Assembly (NCBI GenBank): GCA_002342225.1
Contig: DDPO01000108.1
Location: 1 to 33,216, forward strand
Origin: Bdellovibrionaceae bacterium UBA2466
GTDB taxonomy: Bacteria > Bdellovibrionota > FAC87 > UBA2466
Direction: 5' to 3'
Length of the DNA: 33,216 nt
Shown: one piece after another, positions 16,194 to 24,810 of the stretch
Layout: each line of letters starts with the position of its first letter
Position numbering within the stretch: position 1 is the stretch's first letter
The notes under the pieces: model-generated
The model's database searches: none
What the model saw: only the letters and a program-made list of their open reading frames with translations
Told to the model about the DNA's origin: nothing
Translations under genes and position numbers: made by a program

Positions 16194-18599
16194 TCAGTGG
16201 GCTATCGGAGGGTGACTATCTCTCGTAGGAGCTGCTACTTTTAAGGTGCTCGGTAAGATGCCTAAAGAATCGAGCCCTGCGATCGATAAAACTTGAGCGA
16301 TATCCTTTATGAAATGGAAAGTGAGTTGACTTCGAATTTCATCACTTACATCTTTTAAATCACCTGCATTTTTTTCTGGCAACAGAACAGTTGTAACTCC
16401 TGCCCTGTGAGCAGCAATTATTTTTTCTTTAATTCCGCCTACTGGCAGAACATTTCCCCTTAAAGTGATTTCTCCCGTTAAAGCTAATTTACTTGAGATA
16501 GGTTTGTTTTGTATCAAACTCATCAAAGCTAGGAAGATTGCAGTACCGGCAGACGGACCGTCTTTCGGAATAGCACCTGCAGGAACATGAATGTGGAAGT
16601 CGGACTGATCAAATCTAATATCCCCGGATTTGCCGATTTGTGAGCGCAATAGGCTGAGGGCGATTTGAGCAGACTCTTTCATGACGTCTCCCAATTGACC
16701 AGTAAGTGTTAGGCCGCCTTTGCCCTCCATCCTTGCCACTTCAATTTGAAGTATCTCTCCTCCGACAGGTGTCCACGCGAGTCCCGTGATAATTCCTGGC
16801 TTAACTTCAGCTTCGATCACCTCTGGGAAAAGTTTCTGAGGTCCTAAAATGGTTTCAACATCGGCTTTTAAGATATTGATTTTTTCGGGAGGTTTTTCAC
16901 CGGCTAATTTCTCAGCAGCTCCCCGACATAAGTGCGCTAATTCTCGAGTGAGGTTTCTGACCCCGGCCTCTCTGGTATAGGCCTCGATCACGTGTCCCAA
17001 TGCTTCGTCCTCGATAGTTAATTGGGCCTCGGAGATACCGTGATCTTTAATTACTTTTGGAATGAGATGGCGTTTGGCAATTTCCATCTTTTCAAGCTTT
17101 GAGTAGCTACTCATTTCAATAATCTCAAGTCGGTCACGAAGAGCTGGAGGAATAGTCTCAAGCATATTGGCGGTAGTCACAAAAAAGGCATTGGACAAAT
17201 CATAGGGCACATCTAAATAGTGATCTGTGAATGTGTGATTCTGCTCGGGATCAAGCACTTCCAAAAGAGCAGAAGAGGGATCCCCTCTAAAATCGCTCCC
17301 TAACTTGTCTATTTCATCTAATAAAATTAACGGATCTTTAACTTGGGCCCGTTTCATTGCTTGGATAATTCTGCCTGGCATCGCTCCAATGTAAGTTCGT
17401 CTATGTCCTCGAATTTCAGCCTCATCTCTGACGCCCCCAAGACTAATACGAACAAAATTACGACCCAAAGCTTTGGCCATGGATTGAGCAATGCTTGTTT
17501 TGCCAACTCCAGGAGGGCCGGAAAGACATAAAATAGGTCCTTTCATGTCTTTTTTAAGTTTTGCTACTGCTAAAAACTGAAGGATGCGCTTTTTAACTTT
17601 CTCAATTCCGAAATGGTCCGACTCTAAAATTTCTCTAGCCTGACTAAGACTGATCTCCTCGCTTGGTGTTCCCGATGTTTTACTCCAAGGAACAGCTAGA
17701 AGCCAATCCAAGTAGGTTCTTATTACATGGTGTTCTGGGGAGGCTTTTGGAATGGAGTTGAGTCGCTTCAACTCCTCTTTGGCTATTTTTAATACGTCTT
17801 CCGGAAAACCAGCTTCGTCTATTTTTTTTGAAAGTCCATCAGAAGTCTTTGTTTCTTCACCAAGCTCTTCAGAAATTGTTTTGAGTTGCTCACGAAGCAG
17901 TTGCTCTCGTTGATCTTTGCTTAACCGCTCCATCATTTTATTCTGAATTTCACTTTGAAGAAGTAGTTTTTCTTTTTCTCGCAACATCTCACTTAGAAGC
18001 GAGTGAAGTCTTTCTTCAAGATCAGAGATTTCCAAAAGTCTTTGTTTAGCAGCTGTATTCAAATGAATGAACGTACAGCCGAGATCTGCAATTTGTGCGG
18101 GATCTTCAATTTGATTGAGTAGCTTGATAAGCGCTTCCGATCCGGGCGCTCCAGAAAGAGTCAGAATTGTTTTCCCTAGCTGTTTAATTTCACTAGCAAT
18201 AGTTTCCACTCGCTCAGTATAAGTTGAGGTGATTTCCGGAAGTTGAAAACCTTTGGCTGCAAGGTATCCATCGTGCTCAAGTATTTCAGTGATTTGAAAA
18301 CGAAATAGTCCATTAGCGACTACTTGGAGGCTCTCTTTTTCCAATTGAGTAATCTTGGAGATGAGACAAACAACTCCAACTGAATAAAGATCTTGGACTT
18401 CTGGTTTTTCTTTGGATGGGTCTTTTTGAGTGACTACAAGGAGAAGATCCCCCATTTTTTGGGCTTGTCTTACTGTTCTTATGCTTTTGGTGCGCCCCAC
18501 GATCAAAGGTACTGCGGTATTGGGAAATAAAACTGTATTGCGAACAGGGAGAACAGGTACAATTTCGGGAAGCTCGATATTTTTATGTGACGCATCCAT
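16194..18599 (-). CDS. lon: ATP-dependent protease Lon
   Basis: This 801-residue protein has the full LonA layout: an N-terminal substrate domain (about 10-200) with a coiled-coil stretch to about 250, an AAA+ module with Walker A GPPGVGKT (361-368) and Walker B LILLDEID (424-431), and a C-terminal protease domain with catalytic S683 (KDGPSAGTA) and K724 (GGIKEK). It degrades misfolded and regulatory proteins in the cytoplasm. The start is ATG with AAGGTG upstream. It is convergent with the phosphodiesterase gene and appears to be transcribed alone. No heat-shock sigma-32 promoter could be made out. Confidence 0.98.
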   Translation of the reverse strand: MDASHKNIELPEIVPVLPVRNTVLFPNTAVPLIVGRTKSIRTVRQAQKMGDLLLVVTQKDPSKEKPEVQDLYSVGVVCLISKITQLEKESLQVVANGLFRFQITEILEHDGYLAAKGFQLPEITSTYTERVETIASEIKQLGKTILTLSGAPGSEALIKLLNQIEDPAQIADLGCTFIHLNTAAKQRLLEISDLEERLHSLLSEMLREKEKLLLQSEIQNKMMERLSKDQREQLLREQLKTISEELGEETKTSDGLSKKIDEAGFPEDVLKIAKEELKRLNSIPKASPEHHVIRTYLDWLLAVPWSKTSGTPSEEISLSQAREILESDHFGIEKVKKRILQFLAVAKLKKDMKGPILCLSGPPGVGKTSIAQSMAKALGRNFVRISLGGVRDEAEIRGHRRTYIGAMPGRIIQAMKRAQVKDPLILLDEIDKLGSDFRGDPSSALLEVLDPEQNHTFTDHYLDVPYDLSNAFFVTTANMLETIPPALRDRLEIIEMSSYSKLEKMEIAKRHLIPKVIKDHGISEAQLTIEDEALGHVIEAYTREAGVRNLTRELAHLCRGAAEKLAGEKPPEKINILKADVETILGPQKLFPEVIEAEVKPGIITGLAWTPVGGEILQIEVARMEGKGGLTLTGQLGDVMKESAQIALSLLRSQIGKSGDIRFDQSDFHIHVPAGAIPKDGPSAGTAIFLALMSLIQNKPISSKLALTGEITLRGNVLPVGGIKEKIIAAHRAGVTTVLLPEKNAGDLKDVSDEIRSQLTFHFIKDIAQVLSIAGLDSLGILPSTLKVAAPTRDSHPPIAH

Positions 18600-18624
18600 A
18601 AGACGACACCTTCTTACCGAACAG

Positions 18625-18652
18625 AGTATGTTACTCCTTTCAAAAAGGTCAA
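18625..18652 (-). promoter_or_regulatory. Candidate lon promoter
   Basis: On the minus strand TTGACC (18652-18647) and CATACT (18630-18625) are 16 bases apart. The boxes match five of six and four of six consensus positions. Initiation near 18618 would leave a leader of about 20 bases. Confidence 0.4.
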
Positions 18653-18760
18653 TGGTTTGATTGAAAAATAGTGTTGTTAAATGGCAAAAAAGCTCAAAAA
18701 ATCAAAGAAATAGACGGGCTCTAGAGTTAGACAAGCCTAATGCTGGGTAGGGCAGAAATA

Positions 18761-18790
18761 ACAAAGGGGCTTAAAAGCCCCTTTGTTTTT
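18761..18790 (-). terminator. Bidirectional intrinsic terminator
   Basis: ACAAAGGGGC and GCCCCTTTGT form a perfect 10-base stem around TTAAAA. A T-run follows on the plus strand, and TTATTT follows on the minus strand. It lies 21 bases beyond the stop of the 49-codon gene and most likely ends that transcript before lon's promoter region. Confidence 0.75.
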
Positions 18791-18811
18791 AAAGCTATAA
18801 AAATAAAATTT

Positions 18812-18961
18812 CTATTTTCTACGCAATTTTTTCACGCGCATTTTCTTTTTGTTTTTTCGGCGTCTTGCTAAAGCGGGGTTTTGACGTTGTTGTTGTCTTC
18901 CTCGTCTTAATTTTGCTTTACGTTGAGCTTTTTTTTTCGCTGTTTTTCTTTTTTTCGCCAT
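18812..18961 (-). CDS. Very basic 49-residue protein
   Basis: Reading the minus strand from the ATG at 18961 gives 49 codons and a TAG at 18812. The product begins MAKKRKTAKKKAQRKAKLRR and ends MRVKKLRRK. It has 15 Lys and 12 Arg (27 of 49), a central QQQ run, and no Asp or Glu. A strong AAGGAG ribosome-binding site stands about eight bases before the ATG, a good promoter lies further upstream, and an intrinsic terminator follows, so it is a complete single-gene unit. The composition suggests binding to DNA or RNA: a histone-H1-like nucleoid peptide or a ribosome-associated protein are both possible. I cannot name a family. The 100-base stretch on its lon side holds nothing else I can identify. 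Confidence 0.72.
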   Translation of the reverse strand: MAKKRKTAKKKAQRKAKLRRGRQQQRQNPALARRRKNKKKMRVKKLRRK

Positions 18962-19014
18962 TTTGATTCTCCTTGTTCTTCAACTAAATTCAACTTCCCA
19001 GTTTGGTGTTTCAA

Positions 19015-19042
19015 AGTATAATTTGTTAAGGTTGCTTGGCAA
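19015..19042 (-). promoter_or_regulatory. Strong sigma-70-like promoter of the basic small protein
   Basis: On the minus strand TTGCCA (19042-19037) and TATACT (19020-19015) are 16 bases apart; each box matches five of six consensus positions. Initiation near 19008 gives a leader of about 47 bases with an AAGGAG site. A divergent promoter for the gene at 19079 may overlap it (TTGGCA at 19036), but its -10 is weak. Confidence 0.55.
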
Positions 19043-19078
19043 ACAAAATTATTAAATTATTTAAATAGGAATTTTTGA

Positions 19079-20104
19079 TTGAAACACTTTTTATTTGTTT
19101 TAGTTCTTGTTGCTCAAAATCTTTTGGCTGGACAACCCCTCTACGTCGTCGGTGAAGACTATGTCCTCTTTTCGGAATCAAAACAGTCTACAGTTTTGGA
19201 GAGAGGAATTTTGCCTCGAAGCATGGCTCTAGACCCCGACCGGTGTCGTCTTTGGATTACGACCGACTCAGATTCCCAGTTAAAAGTGTTTGAAAAGGGG
19301 ATAGAAGTTTCATCCAGCGAATATAAAGGACAGATTGTTTCTGAATTTAATCACCAACGATTTGTTACGGTTTCATCAACTGGGGACGTGCAATTTAGAG
19401 ATTCGCAAGGGGAGGTTCTGTTTCAATTCCAGATTGAGAACACTGAGAGTTTAGTGAAACTTGCAATTCTTTCCAACGACGAGAGTTGGGGTCTGCTTCA
19501 ACAGCCTAATCGGTCTGAAAAATCAAAAAATGACCTTTGGATCACCCGAATAAGCAGGGATGGGAAAACAACGAAAAAATTCCCTTTAGATCCAGCTGAA
19601 GAGTTTTGGGGAAAAGTTCAATTTTTTGTGGATGAATTTCGCAAACGGATCTGGATAGGCTATGCACGAGCATCGGCTCATCACGCTTATGCGCCGAAAG
19701 TTGAAAAGCTGAACCTAGAGGGCGGCTATGAGGGAACCTTTCAATGGGATGAGCGAGGTTTTTTCTTTGACGGGTGTATTGATCCTGTAGGCGATTTTAT
19801 TTTGGCTAGAGATTTACCTTCTTCACCTTATACGGTTCCCGACTATTCGTTCATCGAAAAAATTAAGGGCCAAGGCAAACTGGGTGAGTTGCCTCAAAGG
19901 GTTTTAGAGCTTGAAACCAGTCGGCTGGTTGATTCGATGTCTTGTCAGGCAAAATCAATTTTTTTTGCTACCCATTCTATTTTCGGGAGCGAGCCCAAAA
20001 AGTTGTTAGTTTGGTCCGGAAATACCAACCAAGCACCGGAAGACTATCTCAATTTACCGGGCATTGCTAAGAAAGTCTTTATTTGTAATGAGCCAACTCA
20101 TTAA
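19079..20104 (+). CDS. Exported protein, possible beta-propeller
   Basis: I do not recognise this 341-residue protein. It starts at TTG, supported by AGGA eight bases upstream and by the signal peptide that directly follows (MKHFLFVLVLV, cleavage near LLA-GQ). The mature part has short blocks rich in beta-strand residues, such as GEDYVLFSES, LDPDRCRLWITTDSDSQLKVF and EFRKRIWIGYARA, recalling NHL or WD-type propeller blades, but no repeat is regular enough to assign. A few cysteines near the C-terminus could form disulfides. Its 3' end overlaps convergent murI by 26 bases. Confidence 0.78.
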   Translation: MKHFLFVLVLVAQNLLAGQPLYVVGEDYVLFSESKQSTVLERGILPRSMALDPDRCRLWITTDSDSQLKVFEKGIEVSSSEYKGQIVSEFNHQRFVTVSSTGDVQFRDSQGEVLFQFQIENTESLVKLAILSNDESWGLLQQPNRSEKSKNDLWITRISRDGKTTKKFPLDPAEEFWGKVQFFVDEFRKRIWIGYARASAHHAYAPKVEKLNLEGGYEGTFQWDERGFFFDGCIDPVGDFILARDLPSSPYTVPDYSFIEKIKGQGKLGELPQRVLELETSRLVDSMSCQAKSIFFATHSIFGSEPKKLLVWSGNTNQAPEDYLNLPGIAKKVFICNEPTH

Positions 20105-20894
20105 GCTCGGATATGTCAGAAATTTCTAAAGAGGCAAGTGCGGGTATTAAAGCTTTCGCATTGAAGTTCAAATCGGTGAAAACTGCCTGAAATCGTGGCG
20201 GTGATGTATCGGTTTCATGGGCTAATTGGGCTACCCGGTTTGCGATCGCTTCCGATGAATCAATCCATTCCACTGCCATTGGAGCGGAATGAATAAGCTC
20301 GGGCAATAGAAGAGGGAAGTGAGTGCAGCCAAGAACAATGATATCAACTGCAGAACTGTTTTTTTCTGAAAATAAAGGAGCGATTTCTTTCCTGATTTCG
20401 TCCGCAGAAATTGTTTTTCCTCTCAATTTTTCCTCAGCTAATTCTACGAGTCGAGTGGATCCGACTTTGATGACCTGACAGTGAGGGGCATGGTCCCGAA
20501 TTAAATGTTCGGTGTAAGGTCTACCTACTGTCCCAGGCGTTGCTAACAGTCCGATGGTTCCAGTCTTGGTTTTTAAAGCAGCTGGCTTGATAGCTGGAAC
20601 CACTCCTACAACAGGTATTGAAAGTTCATCCCTTAACTTCTCAAGAGCAATTGTGCTAGCCGTATTACAAGCAATGACCATGAGAGAGGGAGCAAAGATT
20701 GTGTGAATTCGATTTGCGAGGTTTGTTATACAATGGGTAACTTGCTCTGGTTGTTTCGGACCATAAGGAAAGTTTTTGTTGTCGCACCCATAAATAATCG
20801 AAACATGGGGCACCGCTTGCCGTATAGCTTTAAAAATACTGAGCCCACCAACACCCGAATCTAAAATTGCAATCGTGGCTTTTTGAGAGGTCAT
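20079..20894 (-). CDS. murI: Glutamate racemase
   Basis: This 271-residue cytoplasmic enzyme makes D-glutamate for peptidoglycan. The two catalytic cysteines are C76 in ACNTAS and C190 in GCTHFP, with D12-S13 in the LDSGVGG opening and H192 nearby. Length is normal for MurI. The ATG start has only a weak ribosome-binding site. It is transcribed alone, convergent with the exported-protein gene and divergent from the gene at 21139. The 244-base spacer upstream holds a hairpin at 20962-20989 and no supported gene. Confidence 0.96.
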   Translation of the reverse strand: MTSQKATIAILDSGVGGLSIFKAIRQAVPHVSIIYGCDNKNFPYGPKQPEQVTHCITNLANRIHTIFAPSLMVIACNTASTIALEKLRDELSIPVVGVVPAIKPAALKTKTGTIGLLATPGTVGRPYTEHLIRDHAPHCQVIKVGSTRLVELAEEKLRGKTISADEIRKEIAPLFSEKNSSAVDIIVLGCTHFPLLLPELIHSAPMAVEWIDSSEAIANRVAQLAHETDTSPPRFQAVFTDLNFNAKALIPALASLEISDISELNELAHYK

Positions 20895-20961
20895 TGGTCA
20901 GTCGCTCAGTGTATTCTTAAAAGTTCAGTAAGAGTATTCAATATCTTAGTTTTTATGATTC

Positions 20962-20991
20962 AAAGATTCCCAAAAAGTGTCGAATCTTTTT
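20962..20991 (+). other. AT-rich hairpin followed by T-run
   Basis: AAAGATTC at 20962-20969 pairs with GAATCTTT at 20982-20989 across a 12-base loop, with further T residues after it. It lies between two divergent genes, so there is no obvious transcript for it to end. It could be an operator or the terminator of an unseen short transcript. Confidence 0.3.
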
Positions 20992-21127
20992 GATTGAAAC
21001 CTACATGATTTTAATGGCTTGTCGAGTTGAATTGAGAGACTGGCTGAAAGTTTGGCAGGAGTCTCGAGTTTTTACAGCTGTTTAATTCTTGGTCCGCGCT
21101 TTGCTTTGAAGTTATGCTAAGGGGCAA

Positions 21128-21135
21128 GGGGGGGG
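21128..21135 (+). repeat. G8 homopolymer forming the ribosome-binding site
   Basis: Eight consecutive G residues end three bases before the ATG at 21139 and appear to serve as the Shine-Dalgarno sequence. Tracts of this length can change by slippage, which would alter translation of the downstream gene. Confidence 0.6.
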
Positions 21136-21138
21136 AAT

Positions 21139-21600
21139 ATGAATTTTAACCACTGGGTACGTTCGTTTCTTTTATTGGGTCTTGTTTTTTTCTCTACTGT
21201 CGGGGCGAGGCTTTTAGCCGATCAGTGGCGCCCATCGAGCCAATCTTATCAGGCGCGGGAATTTAAAGAAGACTGCAGTTTGATTAAATCGGTTCATTCG
21301 AAAACTAAGAACATGCTTGATAGGAGACTCAATGACCTCAAATCCATTACTGCCTCTACACAAGCCAACTTTAAAGCTTTAAGTGAATGTCAGAAGAAAA
21401 ATGGGATTTTAAATGCGGATTCAGATGAGGGGCAAACTCAGACGGCTATGATGTGCTCTGAAACTTACGAGCTTTGGCTTTTAGATGGAACTCACTTGTT
21501 GACTGTCGAGGAAGAGATTGAGGTTTTGAAATCAGAGGTTCAATCGCTTAATGGCGCAGAAAGTCGCAGATGCTCAGGATTTCAGGTCGCTATTCGCTAA
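21139..21600 (+). CDS. Periplasmic or membrane-anchored coiled-coil protein
   Basis: No family is recognised. The 153-residue product has an N-terminal hydrophobic segment (about residues 9-23) that may be a signal peptide or anchor. The rest is mostly polar and heptad-like, notably TKNMLDRRLNDLKSITAS and VEEEIEVLKSEVQSLNG, which suggests coiled coil. Four cysteines (near positions 46, 79, 99 and 146) could pair in the periplasm. It sits 76 bases before the fused ABC permease on the same strand, but a TATGAT at 21635-21640 may give that gene its own promoter. Confidence 0.72.
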   Translation: MNFNHWVRSFLLLGLVFFSTVGARLLADQWRPSSQSYQAREFKEDCSLIKSVHSKTKNMLDRRLNDLKSITASTQANFKALSECQKKNGILNADSDEGQTQTAMMCSETYELWLLDGTHLLTVEEEIEVLKSEVQSLNGAESRRCSGFQVAIR

Positions 21601-21676
21601 TAAATTAATTGAACCCTCCTCAGTTTTGTTGCGCTATGATAGTAGAGAGTAGCGAACAAATCTTGGGAGCTTTTCT

Positions 21677-23419
21677 GTGGCCATCTTTAGACCCCGCATC
21701 AAACTGAGTCGAATGATCTCTCCTGTCGACTTTTTCCTTTTTTTAGGGGTTCTGTTGTTTATATATGGGATGTTAGGAATGACCCATGAGTGGGTTCAGC
21801 CGTACCATCCGAAAACAGAAATCCAGCTAGGTTTCAAAAACCTTCTTCAGTATTCCTTTTTTTCGCTGTTCCGTGTGTTCGCTGCTTACCTTTTGTCGCT
21901 GCTGTTTACTTTTACTTACGGGTATCTTGCGGCGAAATCCAAAGTGATGGAACCTGTTTTAATCTCTTTGTTGGATATCTTGCAAAGCATTCCGGTTTTA
22001 GGCTTTATGCCTGGTTTCGTGTTAGCTCTAGTGCGATTTTTCCCTAATAGTAATTTTGGTTTGGAGCTTGCTGCCGTTTTAATGATTTTTACGGGGGAAG
22101 GATGGAATTTGGTCTTCAGTTTTTATTCTTCAGTTCGGGGCGTACCCCAAGAGGTCAGAGATATGACCTCTATTTTCCGGCTGAACAAGTGGAAGGTTTT
22201 AAGGACTGTAGAAATTCCATACGCTATGAATGGACTTCTCTGGAATAGCATGTTGTCAATGGCGGGGGGCTGGTTCTTTTTAATGGTGATCGAATCTTTC
22301 ACTTTAGGCGAACAAGATTTTCGATTGCCAGGCATAGGCTCATATATGGCCGTTGCTTATGACAAACATGATTATAGTGCGGTGACTTTAGGAATTTTAG
22401 TGATGTTCGCTCTCATTTTTGTAGTGGACAGAGTTTTATGGGCTCCCCTTGTGGTTTGGTCTGAAAAGTTTCATTACGAAAAAAAGATGAGGACTCCTGA
22501 GGAGGGCTCAGGCTCTATAGTGCTCGACCTTTTACAGAAGTCGCATATCATTGAAAGATATTTTGAGCTTCGTGTAATGATAAAAAAACGATGGGACCAA
22601 CGACTTTCCAAATCACAAATCTCTCGAAATTTAATAAAACGATTTAATAGACCTGGAAGACTCAGTTCGACTTTAATTCGATTGCTTCGGGGGCTTTTTT
22701 TGATTTTGGGAGTTCTCTTTTTTATTTGGGCAGGAACTCAAATGTATCAATTGATTTCCGCTACTAAGCCTTCTGAATGGTTGTTACAGCTCAGAAATAC
22801 ATTCTTAACTTTTTTGAGAGTGACATCAGCCGTATTGATAGGAAGTTTATGGACGATTCCTGTGGGCGTTTTTATTGGAACTCATCCCCAATGGACTAGA
22901 AGGCTTCAGCCTTTAGTTCAGATTGTAGCTTCATTTCCTGCTCCAATGCTTTTCCCAATATTAACCCTCATGATGATTCGTTTAGGAATCAATTTTGAGT
23001 GGGGCAGTATCGTTTTGATGCTCTTTGCATCGCAATGGTACATCCTCTTCAATGTCATCAGTGGAGCCACGTTGATTCCTAAAGAACTTATCGATTTAGG
23101 TCTTCTCTTCCGATTGAATGGGGTCCAGCAGTGGAGAGCGATTATCTTTCCATCTATTTTTCCCTCTCTGGTTAATGGGTGGATTACAGCGGCGGGTGGA
23201 GCATGGAATGCAAGCATTGTAGCCGAACTGGTTCAACAAGGTGAACATAAACTCATTGCTACCGGAGTGGGTAGTTCAATTACTCAGGCCGCTCAAACGA
23301 GTAATTTTCCTCAGCTTGCCACGGGTATTGTCGTGATGATTACGATTGTAGTTTTACTCAACCGCTTACTTTGGGGTAGTCTCTACAAATTAGCCGAGAC
23401 GAAATATCGTTTGGAGTAG
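21677..23419 (+). CDS. ABC importer permease with two fused permease domains (NitT/TauT family)
   Basis: This 580-residue protein is two BPD_transp_1 permease domains in one chain, each with about five or six transmembrane segments, joined by a basic linker near residues 265-335. Each half carries an EAA-type loop that docks on the ATPase: EVRDMTSIFRLNKWKVLRTVEIPYAMNG and KELIDLGLLFRLNGVQQWRAIIFPSIFP. These match the SsuC/TauC/NrtB group (sulfonate, taurine, nitrate). The start is GTG with GGGAG eight bases upstream. The ATPase follows after three bases. No periplasmic binding protein is encoded next to it, so the substrate is open. Confidence 0.92.
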   Translation: MAIFRPRIKLSRMISPVDFFLFLGVLLFIYGMLGMTHEWVQPYHPKTEIQLGFKNLLQYSFFSLFRVFAAYLLSLLFTFTYGYLAAKSKVMEPVLISLLDILQSIPVLGFMPGFVLALVRFFPNSNFGLELAAVLMIFTGEGWNLVFSFYSSVRGVPQEVRDMTSIFRLNKWKVLRTVEIPYAMNGLLWNSMLSMAGGWFFLMVIESFTLGEQDFRLPGIGSYMAVAYDKHDYSAVTLGILVMFALIFVVDRVLWAPLVVWSEKFHYEKKMRTPEEGSGSIVLDLLQKSHIIERYFELRVMIKKRWDQRLSKSQISRNLIKRFNRPGRLSSTLIRLLRGLFLILGVLFFIWAGTQMYQLISATKPSEWLLQLRNTFLTFLRVTSAVLIGSLWTIPVGVFIGTHPQWTRRLQPLVQIVASFPAPMLFPILTLMMIRLGINFEWGSIVLMLFASQWYILFNVISGATLIPKELIDLGLLFRLNGVQQWRAIIFPSIFPSLVNGWITAAGGAWNASIVAELVQQGEHKLIATGVGSSITQAAQTSNFPQLATGIVVMITIVVLLNRLLWGSLYKLAETKYRLE

Positions 23420-23422
23420 CCC

Positions 23423-24757
23423 ATGGGAAATACACACAAGGAACATTTGTTGGTTCTTGAGAGAGTTTCACAGACTTTCAGGACATCAGTAAAGAGTGAA
23501 CTCCAAGTTTTGAAGAACATCAATGTTTCAATTAATTCAGGCGAAATTGTTGCGTTTCTCGGCCCCTCTGGATGTGGAAAAACTACGACTCTTAAAATTA
23601 TGTCTGGTTTAATTTCGCCTACCGAGGGAGCCGTATATACGCACGGTAAACCACTCAAGGGAATCAACGAAAAGATAGCGATGGTTTTTCAAAATTTCGT
23701 TCTGTTGCCTTGGTACACAGTTAAGCAAAATGTTGCTCTCGGACTACAGGCTTTGGAGTTAACTCAACGACAGGTTAATAATCGCGTGAATGAGTCTATA
23801 GATCTTGTCGGTCTCGGAGGCTTCGAGGAGGCTTATCCCAGAGAATTGTCTGGTGGAATGAGGCAAAGGGTGGGTATTGCGAGGGCTCTTGCCGTTCGAC
23901 CAGAGATTTTATGTTTAGATGAGCCATTTAGTGCACTCGACGTTTTGACAGCCGAAAACTTACGGGCTGAAGTAATCGATATTTGGAGCGAGAAGTCGAA
24001 AGCCATCAAAAGTGTTTTATTGGTTACTCATAATATTTATGAAGCAGTCGTCATGGCCCAGAGGATTGTCGTTTTTGGCACAGACCCAGGACATATCAGA
24101 ACTGTTTTAAATAACCCCTTGGCCTATCCTCGAGATCCAAAAGATCCCAAGCTTCAGGAACTAGTGGACGTTATTCATGCAGTTATCACCGAAGCCTTGA
24201 TCCCTGAGGAAATGGATCGGCCTGCACTTATTCAACCGGCCTGGTATCAAGGACTAGAAAACATTCCTCATGTCGGGCCCAGTGAAATTGTGGGTTTGTT
24301 GGAAGTTTTGGACAATTCAGGAGGGAAGATGGATATCTTCAAGCTCTCCACGGAAACTGCGAGTGAGTTTGGACATTGCCTAGCGGTCACAAAGACTGCC
24401 GAACTTTTGGATTTTGTAGATACTCCCAAACAAACAGTGACTTTTACCGAGTTTGGTAAGCGCTTTATGAGAGCGGACACCGCTCTTAGGAAAGAGCTGT
24501 TTTCAAACCAAGTAAAGTCTCTGCGAATTTTCCAAACCCTTATGTCATGGTTGGAGGAGACTCCTGAGAAATCTATTGAGAGAGAGACAGTCATTGCAAA
24601 ACTGCAGACTTATTTTCCAAACGAGAAACTGGATAACTTATTTGACACATTAGTGGCGTTTGGACGATATGCAGAAATTTTATCCTATAACGCAAAGCTC
24701 GGACTGCTTACTTTCCCGATGCCTGAGCCCGAAGAGGAAGTGGTTGAAGCCACTTAA
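23423..24757 (+). CDS. ABC importer ATPase with C-terminal AAA-associated domain
   Basis: This 444-residue ATPase partners the fused permease. The N-terminal 250 residues are a NitT/TauT-type ATPase: Walker [11 protein letters not shown]-loop [10 protein letters not shown], signature [10 protein letters not shown], Walker [12 protein letters not shown] and switch VTHN. The last 170 or so residues, beginning near [18 protein letters not shown] and including [17 protein letters not shown], match what I know as the ABC-transporter-associated C-terminal domain (PF09821), found with double-permease systems that often lack a binding protein. That domain may gate transport by ligand binding; this is inference. 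The tail ends in an acidic EPEEEVVEA stretch. Confidence 0.92.
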   Translation: MGNTHKEHLLVLERVSQTFRTSVKSELQVLKNINVSINSGEIVAFLGPSGCGKTTTLKIMSGLISPTEGAVYTHGKPLKGINEKIAMVFQNFVLLPWYTVKQNVALGLQALELTQRQVNNRVNESIDLVGLGGFEEAYPRELSGGMRQRVGIARALAVRPEILCLDEPFSALDVLTAENLRAEVIDIWSEKSKAIKSVLLVTHNIYEAVVMAQRIVVFGTDPGHIRTVLNNPLAYPRDPKDPKLQELVDVIHAVITEALIPEEMDRPALIQPAWYQGLENIPHVGPSEIVGLLEVLDNSGGKMDIFKLSTETASEFGHCLAVTKTAELLDFVDTPKQTVTFTEFGKRFMRADTALRKELFSNQVKSLRIFQTLMSWLEETPEKSIERETVIAKLQTYFPNEKLDNLFDTLVAFGRYAEILSYNAKLGLLTFPMPEPEEEVVEAT

Positions 24758-24788
24758 AATAACTGTCATCTAACCTAGGTAAACAGTT

Positions 24789-24794
24789 TATAAT
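24789..24794 (+). promoter_or_regulatory. -10 box upstream of the glycosyltransferase gene
   Basis: A perfect TATAAT lies in the 53-base gap after the ABC ATPase, 16 bases before the ATG. The -35 region is weak. It suggests the glycosyltransferase can be transcribed apart from the transporter. Confidence 0.38.
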
Positions 24795-24810
24795 TACAGA
24801 GGCTCTTAAT

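Noticed and set aside
21006..21086. 26-codon open frame starting at ATG ATT TTA ATG GCT upstream of the coiled-coil gene
   Set aside because: There is no ribosome-binding site and no sign of coding bias; it is too short to support from sequence alone.
24268..24594. 108-codon antisense frame in the ABC ATPase tail
   Set aside because: It is a shadow of the conserved C-terminal domain on the plus strand, with no features of a protein family.
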